Made by a program: the position numbers and the translations under genes
Part shown: positions 7,609 to 14,387 of the stretch, in pieces
Layout: the number at the start of each line of letters is the position of its first letter
Numbering within the stretch: position 1 is the stretch's first letter
DNA from: an uncultured Clostridia bacterium
GTDB lineage: Bacteria > Bacillota > Clostridia > Christensenellales > Aristaeellaceae
NCBI GenBank assembly: GCA_934632155.1
Contig: CAKTXZ010000004.1
Span: forward strand, 62,001 to 126,000
Direction of reading: 5' to 3'
Length of the DNA: 64,000 nt
Notes under the pieces: model-generated
What the model was told of the DNA's origin: nothing
The model's input: the letters and a program-made list of their open reading frames with translations, nothing else
Databases searched by the model: none

Positions 7609-8790
7609 TTACGCCTTTTGTCCTTTGAGAAAATCCTCGTAAAGGGGAGACATGGCGCGCAGCGTGCTTACAATGCCGGGCAGCACGCGCAGCACCTCGT
7701 CCACTTCCTCCTCGGTGTTGGTATCGCCCAGCGAAAGCCGCAGGCTGCCGTGAGCAATTTCATGCGGCAGACCGATAGCCAGCAGCACATGCGAAGGATC
7801 CAGCGAGCCGGATGTGCACGCCGAGCCGGAGGATGCGGCGACGCCCGCCAGATCCAGCCGCAGCAGCAGCGCCTCGCCCTCGACAAAGCGCACGGACACG
7901 TTGACATTGCCCGGCAACCGCTTGACGGGATGGCCGTTAAGCCGCGTATAGGGAATCGTATCCAGAATGCCCTTTATCAGCCGATCACGCATAAGCGTCA
8001 GGCGGCAGGCGTTATGCTCCATGTTCCCGCAGGCGCGCTCCAGCGCCGCAGCCATGCCCACAATGCCGGGCAGGTTCTCCGTTGTCGCCCTGCGCCCGCG
8101 CTCCTGCGCACCGCCGTGCAAAAACTGCTCCACCTTCGCGCCCGTGCGGATATAGAGCGCACCGACGCCCTTGGGGCCGTGGAACTTGTGCCCGGACAGG
8201 GAGAGCATGTCCACCTGCCAGTTGTTCACGTCCACGGGAATCGCGCCCACCGCCTGCACGGCGTCGCAGTGGAAGAGCACCTTGTGCGCCTTGGCGATCG
8301 CGCCGATCTCCGCGATGGGCTCGATCGTACCGATTTCGTTGTTGGCCGCCATGACGGAGATCAGGATGGTCTTGTCGGTGATGGCCTTTTCCACATCCGC
8401 CGGGCTGACCAGCCCGTATTCGTCCACAGGCAGATAGGTAATTTCAAAGCCCTGCTTTTCCAGCCACTGGCAGGTATGCAGCACGGCGTGATGCTCGATC
8501 GCGGTGGTGATGATGTGGTTGCCCTTCGCCCGGTTGGCAAAGGCCGCGCCCTTGATCGCCCAGTTATCGCTTTCCGAGCCGCCGGAGGTGAAATAGATTT
8601 CGTTCGGCTTCGCGCCCAGACAGGCGGCCACCCTGCGCCGCGCTTCCTCCAGCGCCTTGCGCGCCTCGCGTCCTGTGGCATGAATGGAGGAAGGATTGCC
8701 GTAGTTCTGCGCAAAGCAGGGCAGCATAGCCGAAAGCGCCTCGGGGCAAATGGCCGTTGTGGCCGCGTTATCCATGTAAATGCGATCCAT
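7609..8790 (-). CDS. nifS: Cysteine desulfurase, NifS/IscS type
   Basis: PLP enzyme that takes sulfur from L-cysteine as a persulfide for Fe-S cluster and thio-tRNA synthesis. The 393-residue product opens with MDRIYMDNAATT and contains the PLP lysine motif SLSGHKFHGPKG (about 200). The loop SSGSACTSGSLDPSHV (about 325) carries the catalytic cysteine. I chose the start at 8790 because AAAGGAG sits before it and the conserved N-terminus begins there; a longer open frame to 8943 would overlap iscR by about 150 bp. It lies 2 bp after iscR and 66 bp before nifU, giving the classical iscR-iscS-iscU order. Confidence 0.95.
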   Translation of the reverse strand: MDRIYMDNAATTAICPEALSAMLPCFAQNYGNPSSIHATGREARKALEEARRRVAACLGAKPNEIYFTSGGSESDNWAIKGAAFANRAKGNHIITTAIEHHAVLHTCQWLEKQGFEITYLPVDEYGLVSPADVEKAITDKTILISVMAANNEIGTIEPIAEIGAIAKAHKVLFHCDAVQAVGAIPVDVNNWQVDMLSLSGHKFHGPKGVGALYIRTGAKVEQFLHGGAQERGRRATTENLPGIVGMAAALERACGNMEHNACRLTLMRDRLIKGILDTIPYTRLNGHPVKRLPGNVNVSVRFVEGEALLLRLDLAGVAASSGSACTSGSLDPSHVLLAIGLPHEIAHGSLRLSLGDTNTEEEVDEVLRVLPGIVSTLRAMSPLYEDFLKGQKA

Positions 8791-8792
8791 TG

Positions 8793-9212
8793 TCAAACTC
8801 TCCTTTGATGTTTTTGCAGCAGCATATCCGTCAGCGTAATGCTTTGAAGCAATTCGTTGATTTCCGTCGTCAGATATTCCCACACGCCGCGCGCCGCGCA
8901 TTCGCCGCCGCGCGGGCAGCAATCCGCCGGCTCTCCCACGCATTCGGACAGATTAAGCGGCCCTTCCATGGCCTCAATCACATCCTTCGCGGTAATGGTA
9001 TCCGGCCCGCGGGAAAGCTGGTAACCGCCCTGCGCGCCGCGCACCGTCTTGACCAGCCCGGCGCGGCGCAGGCTTCCCAGCAGCTGCTCCAGATACTGCT
9101 CCGGCAGGCCCAGCTCCGCAATCTTTTGCAGTGTTTTAGGGCCCTCGCCCGCGTGCTGCGCCAGATAAATCATGGCGTATACGCCGTACTTTCCGCGTGT
9201 GGACAGCTTCAC
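8793..9212 (-). CDS. iscR: Rrf2-family Fe-S regulator, IscR-like
   Basis: DNA-binding repressor that probably senses Fe-S status and controls the operon it begins. The 139-residue protein has the Rrf2 winged helix (KLSTRGKYGVYAMIYLA at the N-terminus, then PEQYLEQLL and GAQGGYQLS). A cysteine cluster, CVGEPADCCPRGGEC near residues 92-106, gives cluster ligands much like IscR. The start is a GTG at 9212 with GGGAGGT upstream; an in-frame ATG further out at 9272 would overlap the operator and the core promoter. CymR, the sulfur regulator of the same family, is an alternative, but the cysteines and the context favour IscR. Confidence 0.9.
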   Translation of the reverse strand: MKLSTRGKYGVYAMIYLAQHAGEGPKTLQKIAELGLPEQYLEQLLGSLRRAGLVKTVRGAQGGYQLSRGPDTITAKDVIEAMEGPLNLSECVGEPADCCPRGGECAARGVWEYLTTEINELLQSITLTDMLLQKHQRRV

Positions 9213-9233
9213 AAGACGACCTCCCTTTCGAAT

Positions 9234-9252
9234 CCCGACCATTATCATCGGG
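9234..9252 (-). promoter_or_regulatory. Candidate Rrf2/IscR operator
   Basis: CCCGA, nine bases, TCGGG: a perfect 5-bp inverted repeat just downstream of the iscR -10 box, between transcription start and the ribosome site. The position suits autorepression by the Rrf2 protein. Binding is inferred. Confidence 0.5.
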
Positions 9253-9262
9253 TTTCGGCGTA

Positions 9263-9291
9263 AGCATAGCATGTTCCGTTGCGAATGTCAA
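9263..9291 (-). promoter_or_regulatory. Sigma-A promoter of the iscR operon
   Basis: On the minus strand TTGACA (9286-9291), 17 bp, TATGCT (9263-9268). The start of transcription is expected near 9256, which would make the leader about 45 nt. Confidence 0.8.
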
Positions 9292-9549
9292 TATGCCAAT
9301 GTCGAAAAAATGAAAAACATGGGCGTGCTCCGGACGGAACGCCGATCTTCTTCAAATCAAAGCGTCCGCCCGGCGCTCCGTCCATATCTCCGCCCGAAGC
9401 GGATGCAGAACGCCTATCGCCCAAACGCCGCGCATCCGGCGCGCTTTGCAGCCTCTCCCCTTCAGGAGCGCCGCCCGCGCGGCGAGGGCTTATCGCCCTT
9501 TGTGGAATCCTGACCCTCAGAGGAATCCGCAGTCCGGCAAGAGCCGCTC
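9292..9549. other. Non-coding stretch between iscR promoter and GNAT gene
   Basis: About 260 bp, G+C-rich, with no reading frame that has a ribosome site or resembles a family I know. It holds short GC hairpins, for example GGGC-ttatc-GCCC near 9483-9495, that might end the GNAT transcript, but no clear T-tract follows. Confidence 0.5.
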
Positions 9550-10077
9550 CTACAGCAGGCAGCCCATTTCGATTCTCACCTCATGCCGGGCAATATCTTC
9601 ATTAGAATATTCGCAGGCGTTAAAGCCCATAATGCTCAGCCCGCATTGCTGATAAAAGGCAATCGCGGCGGCGTTACAGCTTTGCGTTTCCAAAATCAGC
9701 GCGCGCCTGCGCTGTGAACGCGCCAGCTCCTTGGCTTTGGTTATCATCAGGCTGCCCAGCCCGCGGCGGCGGTATCCCTCCCGAACCAGCAGGTTGGTAA
9801 TGCGGAAGCGGTTGTTCCAGGTTTCGGGGGTCACCTCCATAATCGCCAACATCGTTGCGCCGTCAAAAAGCCCGTAAACATGCGGATCGTCCCAATGCGG
9901 GGCGAACAAATAATCGACAAATTCCTTTTTCTCCGGCTTGCAGGGTGTTTTGACCATCTCAAGCGAAAAGACGTTTTCCGACGTACGCATGCGCACGTCG
10001 TAATACGCCTTGGCCTCATAAGTAAACACCAATTGATAATGCTGATACTTCTCGCGCGAAAGCTCTATAATCTTCAT
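9550..10077 (-). CDS. GNAT-family N-acetyltransferase
   Basis: A 175-residue acetyl-CoA-dependent transferase of unknown substrate. The acetyl-CoA loop reads REGYRRRGLGSLMITKA near residues 100-116, matching motif A (R/Q-x-x-G-x-G/A). It is followed by the strand ALILETQSCN and helix AAIAFYQQCGL typical of the C-terminal half. The N-terminus is predicted to be cytoplasmic with no export signal. The ATG overlaps the stop of the DUF1836 gene by 4 bp, so the two are coupled. The acceptor, protein or small molecule, cannot be read from the sequence. Confidence 0.87.
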   Translation of the reverse strand: MKIIELSREKYQHYQLVFTYEAKAYYDVRMRTSENVFSLEMVKTPCKPEKKEFVDYLFAPHWDDPHVYGLFDGATMLAIMEVTPETWNNRFRITNLLVREGYRRRGLGSLMITKAKELARSQRRRALILETQSCNAAAIAFYQQCGLSIMGFNACEYSNEDIARHEVRIEMGCLL

Positions 10078-10640
10078 GCGTGCACCTCATCCTGCGCCTG
10101 ACCGTCGTCCAGGCGCGCCATCAGACGGCGGCCGGTCATACGCGCCATGCCGCCCAGCGCGGAAAGCGCAAAGACCATCTGCTCCGCCGAGCGCGCGCGC
10201 GTCCAGTCGTTCGCCGATACGGCGTCCAGCTGCGCGGCAAAATATTCGCCCGTTCGCGCAACCGCGTCGGTAAACAGCGTATACAGCGCGCGCGTGCGCT
10301 CCTCGTCCGGCTCAACGGGCAGAAGCTTGGAAATTTCGCCCGTCGAAATGCTCTGCTTCAGCAGGCACACCATCGTCAGATAGGCCAGATGCCTGCGGCC
10401 GTAGCGTTTTTTTTCGGGCGGCGGAACAAGCCGCTGCTTGACATAATTATTAATCATCGCGGGCGTTACGCCGCGTTCCTCCGCAGCGTCCTGCGCCATG
10501 CGCAGATACCGGTTCAAAAGCAGGATCACCTGATCCATATACAGCGGCAGGGCGGGCATCTCCTCCCACGTCGGCAGGGTGAACGCGCCGATTTCCGCCC
10601 GAACCGCCAGCAGCGTCCGTCTTACGCTGTTTTCCTCCAC
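10074..10640 (-). CDS. DUF1836 family protein, MerR-like helix-turn-helix
   Basis: 188 residues. The middle part (LYMDQVILLLNRYL, then VTPAMINNYVKQRLVPPPEKKRYGR and HLAYLTMVCLLKQ) is the characteristic DUF1836 core. It looks like a MerR-type DNA-binding fold, with INNYVKQRLVPPP corresponding to the wing and recognition region. Function in the family is unknown; a regulator is likely. Translation starts at a GTG (10640) with GGAGG seven bases upstream, behind its own promoter. It shares an ATGA overlap with the GNAT gene. Confidence 0.85.
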   Translation of the reverse strand: MEENSVRRTLLAVRAEIGAFTLPTWEEMPALPLYMDQVILLLNRYLRMAQDAAEERGVTPAMINNYVKQRLVPPPEKKRYGRRHLAYLTMVCLLKQSISTGEISKLLPVEPDEERTRALYTLFTDAVARTGEYFAAQLDAVSANDWTRARSAEQMVFALSALGGMARMTGRRLMARLDDGQAQDEVHA

Positions 10641-10662
10641 GCATATCCCTCCATCCCGAGCG

Positions 10663-10691
10663 ATTATAGCACATTGTCGCGCCAGCGTCCA
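10663..10691 (-). promoter_or_regulatory. Promoter of the DUF1836-GNAT pair
   Basis: Minus strand TGGACG (10686-10691), 17 bp, TATAAT (10663-10668), about 25 bp ahead of the GTG start. The -10 is perfect and the -35 weak. Confidence 0.6.
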
Positions 10692-10752
10692 TAAAAACGC
10701 CGCGTTAACGCGCGAAAAATGGCGTGGCGCGCCAAAACCCGCCCGCAGGCGG

Positions 10753-10781
10753 TTGATATTTGCGGCAAAATGTTGTATACT
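10753..10781 (+). promoter_or_regulatory. Promoter of darA-holB-ricT
   Basis: TTGATA (10753-10758), 17 bp, TATACT (10776-10781). It gives a leader of about 50 nt before the darA ATG. Confidence 0.8.
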
Positions 10782-10836
10782 GAGATCAGGAGTTATCTGC
10801 GCACGTCGGCGTAACGACAGAAAGGAGCGCGTTTTT

Positions 10837-11166
10837 ATGAAACTGGTTATCGCAATTGTTCAGGACGAGGACGCTTCCCGCCTTATCAGCAATCTGATGA
10901 ACGAGGGCTACGGCGTGACCAAGCTGGCGACCACGGGCGGCTTTCTCAAGGCCGGAAACACCACGCTGCTTGTCGGCGTGGAGGACAACCGCTTCGAGGG
11001 CTGCATGGCCATTATCGAGAAGGTCTGCAAGAGCCGCAAGCAGATTGCCACCTCCCCCGTCGCCATGGGCGGCGCGGCGGGCATGTATACGCCCTATCCC
11101 ATCGAGGTCACCGTGGGCGGCGCGACGGTGTTCGTGCTGACGGTGGATCAGTTTGTCAAATACTGA
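10837..11166 (+). CDS. darA: Cyclic-di-AMP receptor DarA (PstA), PII-like
   Basis: A 109-residue PII-like protein that binds c-di-AMP as a trimer; its output in Firmicutes is still poorly defined. The sequence keeps the family's N-terminal strand and helix (MKLVIAIVQDEDASRLI), the T-loop region TTGGFLKAGNTTLLVGVED and the C-terminal VGGATVFVLTVDQF. The start at 10837 is set by AAAGGAG nine bases upstream. The order darA-holB-ricT also occurs in Bacillus subtilis (there with yaaR in between), which supports the call. It overlaps holB by 14 bp. Confidence 0.95.
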   Translation: MKLVIAIVQDEDASRLISNLMNEGYGVTKLATTGGFLKAGNTTLLVGVEDNRFEGCMAIIEKVCKSRKQIATSPVAMGGAAGMYTPYPIEVTVGGATVFVLTVDQFVKY

Positions 11167-12160
11167 TCGGGGCGCGGCGGCGCCGGCTCTGACGGAATGC
11201 GCGGCGGGGAGCGATACACTCCTCGCCCTTTGCCGTGATTTTGCGCAGGGACGGCTTTCACACGCCACGCTGCTGTGCGGCGAAAGCGGCGTTGGAAAGC
11301 GCACGCTCGCCCATTTGCTGGCGCAGGGTCTGCTTTGCAAAAGCGCGGGCCCGCGCCCCTGCGGCCAATGCCGCAACTGCCGCCGCTTTGCCGATCGCTC
11401 GCATCCGGACGCACTCTTTCCCGTGCCTGCGTCCAAGGAAAAGAGCATCAAAATCGAAAGCCTGCGCGATACGATCGACGCGCTCTCGCGCCACGCGCTG
11501 GAGGGCGGCAACCGCGTCGTGGTCATCGATCAGGCGGAGCGTATGACCGTGCAGGCGCAAAACTGCCTGCTCAAGACACTGGAGGAGGCGGACGGCGGCG
11601 TTTACTTCCTGCTCACCGCCGATCAGGAATCCGCCGTGCTGCCCACCGTTCGCTCCCGCTGCCGCGTCGTGCGTATGCAGCCTTGGAGCGTCGAGAGACT
11701 GGAGGGGTCGCTGCTTTCCCGCGGCATAGCGCCGGAGCGCGCGCGCCTGCTGGCCGTCTACTGCGACGGCAGCCTTGGCCGCGCCCTGCAAATGGAGGGC
11801 GACGAAGCCTACTGGAAGGCGCGGGAAGCCGTGCGGCGCACTTTCCTTTCGGTTCGCAAAACGGCGGATATCGCGGCCGCCGCACAGGCGCTGCGCGACC
11901 AGAAGGATCAGGCGGATAAGCTGCTGGATATCCTGGAGCAGGAGCTGCGCGCGCTGCTGCATGAAAAAACGCTTGATTCCAGCAAAAAAACGGATGATTT
12001 TCCACCGCACTGGCGCGGCGCGACGCCATCCGGAATCTGCACGATACTGGAGGCCGTTCTGCGCGCCCGCCGCCAACGCGCCGCAAACGTATCCTGGGCC
12101 GCACTTTCAGAGGGCCTGATGCAAACTATATCGGAGGAAATTCAAACATGGCAAGTGTAA
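11153..12160 (+). CDS. holB: DNA polymerase III subunit delta'
   Basis: A component of the clamp loader that places the beta clamp on DNA during replication. The 335 residues contain an AAA+ P-loop-like GESGVGKR (about 45), the four-cysteine zinc module CGQCRNCRRF with an upstream Cys (about 62-75) and the sensor region LLKTLEEADGGVYFLLT (about 137). Then comes the SRC-type arginine finger motif RSRCRVVRM (about 164). Start: TTG at 11153, 14 bp inside darA with GGTGGA upstream; no in-frame ATG is available nearby. It overlaps ricT by 13 bp. Confidence 0.92.
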   Translation: MSNTDRGAAAPALTECAAGSDTLLALCRDFAQGRLSHATLLCGESGVGKRTLAHLLAQGLLCKSAGPRPCGQCRNCRRFADRSHPDALFPVPASKEKSIKIESLRDTIDALSRHALEGGNRVVVIDQAERMTVQAQNCLLKTLEEADGGVYFLLTADQESAVLPTVRSRCRVVRMQPWSVERLEGSLLSRGIAPERARLLAVYCDGSLGRALQMEGDEAYWKAREAVRRTFLSVRKTADIAAAAQALRDQKDQADKLLDILEQELRALLHEKTLDSSKKTDDFPPHWRGATPSGICTILEAVLRARRQRAANVSWAALSEGLMQTISEEIQTWQV

Positions 12161-13203
12161 TCGGCGTTCGTTTCAGGAACGCAGGCAAGCTTTATTATTT
12201 TGATCCCGGCTCCTTCTGGCCCACCGCCGGCGACGCGGTGATTGTAGAAACTGTGCGCGGCGTGGAATACGGCGAGGTGGTCACCGGCGTGCGCGAGGTG
12301 AGCGACGAATTGATTACCCCGCCGCTTAAAAAGGTCATTCGTATCGCTACGCCGCAGGACGCGCAGCATCACCTTGAAAATCAGGCCAAGGAAAAGGAAG
12401 CGCTGGCCGTCTGCCAAAAAAAAATCGCCGAGCATAAGCTGCAAATGAAGCTGGTCGGCTGCGAGTACACGTTCGACAATTCCAAGATTCTGTTCTATTT
12501 TACATCCGACAAGCGCGTGGATTTCCGCGTGCTGGTCAAGGACCTGGCTTCCGTTTTCCGCACGCGCATCGAGCTGCGCCAGATCGGCGTGCGCGACGAA
12601 GCAAAGATGATGAGCGGGCTGGGGCTGTGCGGCCGCCCGCTGTGCTGCGCCGCTTTTCTGGGCGATTTTCAGCCCGTCTCCATCAAAATGGCCAAGGAGC
12701 AAGGCCTTTCCCTGAACCCCACGAAGATTTCCGGCGTGTGCGGGCGGCTGATGTGCTGCCTGAAATATGAAGAGGATCATTACGAGGCGACGCGCAAAAA
12801 GATGCCCAAGGTCGGCAAGGAGGTTATCACCCCCGACGGCAGCGGCGTGGTGGTCGACCTGAACATCCTCAAGGAGACCGTTCGCGTTCGCATTCCCAAG
12901 GGCGACGGCGCCGAGCAAAAGGATTTCCCCATGGCGGACGTACAGCGCGTAGCGCCGCCCGTTCGGGAAAAGGCCAAGGGCGAGAAGCCCGCGCCCGAAA
13001 AGGCGGAGGCCGCCGAAAAGGACGCCGCGCCGCCTGCCGACAATTTGGACAACGCCGACCTCGCGCTGCCGCAGGAGGATCTTGTCGAGTTCGCCGAGGA
13101 CGAAGGCCTCACCCCCGAGGAAGCGCTGGCCGAAATGCAGGAGATGGTCGAGGAGGACAAGCCTGAGCTGGACGTGGAGGACGCGCCGGACGATGCCGAG
13201 TAA
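12148..13203 (+). CDS. ricT: PSP1-domain protein RicT (YaaT)
   Basis: RicT is a part of the Ric (RicAFT) complex that carries Fe-S clusters and helps RNase Y maturation of mRNAs in Bacillus. The 351-residue protein has the PSP1 core from residue 1 to about 260. Its conserved cysteine pattern is GLGLCGRPLCCAAFL (about 155) and GVCGRLMCCLKYE (about 197). The last 90 residues are Glu/Ala/Lys/Pro-rich and acidic, so probably disordered; this tail looks lineage-specific. A correctly spaced GGAGG lies upstream inside holB. Confidence 0.93.
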   Translation: MASVIGVRFRNAGKLYYFDPGSFWPTAGDAVIVETVRGVEYGEVVTGVREVSDELITPPLKKVIRIATPQDAQHHLENQAKEKEALAVCQKKIAEHKLQMKLVGCEYTFDNSKILFYFTSDKRVDFRVLVKDLASVFRTRIELRQIGVRDEAKMMSGLGLCGRPLCCAAFLGDFQPVSIKMAKEQGLSLNPTKISGVCGRLMCCLKYEEDHYEATRKKMPKVGKEVITPDGSGVVVDLNILKETVRVRIPKGDGAEQKDFPMADVQRVAPPVREKAKGEKPAPEKAEAAEKDAAPPADNLDNADLALPQEDLVEFAEDEGLTPEEALAEMQEMVEEDKPELDVEDAPDDAE

Positions 13204-13229
13204 AAGCCTTGAAGCGAGGGCTTTCTTTT
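13203..13229 (+). terminator. Probable terminator after ricT
   Basis: AAAGCC-loop-GGCTTT followed by CTTTT, starting at the ricT stop codon. The stem is short (6 bp) but well placed. Confidence 0.55.
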
Positions 13230-13815
13230 GCGCAGGGACAATCAGAGCGCTCCTCGCAGTCGACTGCTCTACCCTGCCGTGAGGGCGAGGCCATGAATCC
13301 ACTAAAACGCAGATCGAAGATTCCTTTTACGAATGCTTGGTTCGCCCCCCATGGGCCAAGAAAAAACCTTGCCGCGCAGCGGGCAACCGCCGCGCGCGGG
13401 GACGTTGCGCTTTCGCACGGCTCCCTCGGCCGCGGTGAAAAGCCGGTGCTGCGCGGTTTTTCCATGGCCGTAAAAGAAGGCGGGCCGGTCGCGCTTGTCG
13501 GCGGAGCCGGCGGCGGCCGGCGCATGGTGCTCCGCCTGCCGCTTGGGCCTTACGCCCGGAATCCGGCGCGCTTTCCCCTGCGAGGCGGATGCTTCGCGTT
13601 CCCGTCGCATATAGAAAAATCTCGGCGGAAGAACCGTCGAGATCCAGACAAGCCATGCGGCCCAAAGCGGCCGCGCCTGAAGCGCACGGCGGAGCGATCC
13701 GCCGACAGCCATGGCCCCGCCGCATTTTTCGTTATGCTTTTGTTCCTTGAAATCAGCGTTTCCCGGCGCTTGCAGGCAGACCTATCCCGCAAGCGCCAGC
13801 TTTTTGCATAAAGGC
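13204..13815. other. 612-bp gene-free stretch with a coding relic
   Basis: No intact gene. It begins with the ricT terminator, then a region with the 12-bp palindrome GCAGTCGACTGC (13256-13267) flanked by CAGGG and CCCTG. Next is the ABC-ATPase relic (13401-13589, separate entry). The last 220 bp show no feature I can support. Confidence 0.5.
13401..13589 (+). pseudogene. Decayed fragment of an ABC-transporter ATPase domain
   Basis: One frame reads continuously for about 63 codons like the first part of an ABC nucleotide-binding domain. GEKPVLRGFSMAVKEGGPVA matches the A-loop and first strands. VALVGGAGGGRRMVLRL lies where VALVGxSGSGKSTxLRL is expected, and PLGPYARNPARFPLRGG fits the stretch after Walker A. 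The Walker A lysine and Ser/Thr are replaced (GGAGGGRRM), there is no Q-loop, signature or Walker B downstream, and no plausible start with a ribosome site. It is a truncated relic. The parent could be an exporter-type ABC half-transporter, judged by the PVLRGFS stretch. Confidence 0.6.
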
Positions 13816-14046
13816 TTACGCGTCGTCCTCCGGAACCAACGGCTCGCGCGCGGCTTCCTGCCGCATACGCGCCTCCGTGGTCTGGGGCGCGTTGCCGCCC
13901 TTGAGCGCGCGCACCGCCTCATGGGAAAGCGCCGTGCCCGTTCCCTGACAGGCGTAGCAACGATACAGGCAGTCCGGGCAAACGCAGGCATTATCGCGTT
14001 CGGAATGAATCATAAAGCTTCCGCATTGCGGACATCCGCAGCGCAT
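13816..14046 (-). CDS. Small zinc-ribbon protein, unknown function
   Basis: A 76-residue protein with two adjacent cysteine pairs, CGCPQCG near the N-terminus and CVCPDC followed by CYAC, as in zinc ribbons or rubredoxin-like knuckles. The C-terminal half is charged and Arg/Glu-rich. The start at 14046 is decided by GGAGGGAGG just upstream and a near-consensus promoter at 14083-14111; the longer in-frame opening to 14286 would run through that promoter. I do not recognise the family. It could bind zinc and nucleic acid, but this is a guess. Downstream is the relic region. Confidence 0.75.
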   Translation of the reverse strand: MRCGCPQCGSFMIHSERDNACVCPDCLYRCYACQGTGTALSHEAVRALKGGNAPQTTEARMRQEAAREPLVPEDDA

Positions 14047-14082
14047 AGGCGTTCCTCCCTCCTCCGGAATCCTCATCCTCGT

Positions 14083-14111
14083 ATTATACGCGCGTTCATG
14101 CCCGCTGTAAA
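14083..14111 (-). promoter_or_regulatory. Promoter of the zinc-ribbon gene
   Basis: Minus strand TTTACA (14106-14111), 17 bp, TATAAT (14083-14088). This fixes the zinc-ribbon coding start downstream at 14046. Confidence 0.75.
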
Positions 14112-14331
14112 GCAGAAGAAGCATCGATTGCCAAAGCCGTCCCTTGCCGCTTTCCCTTTTTCGCATTGCCGCCTCAATTCCGGAACCAGCCCCAAGCGTG
14201 CCAGAACTGAAAGCTTCCGGCAGAAAGGGCGCATGCCGCATAGGCCAGCGTGTTTGGAAATGAATTTTTTTTGCAATTTCTTCCATCGGAAGCGATTTTC
14301 TTCAATTCCGGCGTTCTGCCAATTTCAAAGC
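14112..14331. other. Gene-free spacer between the zinc-ribbon promoter and the ileS terminator
   Basis: About 220 bp, A/T-richer than its surroundings toward 14270-14335. No coding or structural feature that I can support. Confidence 0.5.
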
Positions 14332-14364
14332 AAAAGGAGAGAACCTCCCAGCGAAGTTCTCTCC
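14332..14364 (-). terminator. ileS terminator
   Basis: GGAGAGAAC (14336-14344) pairs perfectly with GTTCTCTCC (14356-14364); on the minus strand the stem is followed by TTTTG. It lies 24 bp after the ileS stop. Confidence 0.85.
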
Positions 14365-14387
14365 CTTGGGGCGATATATCTTCGTGT

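Noticed and set aside
13209..13811. Continuous 200-codon frame after ricT as an intact gene
   Set aside because: There is no ribosome site or promoter, only the middle third resembles a family (ABC ATPase), and its ATP-binding residues are lost; annotated as a relic instead.
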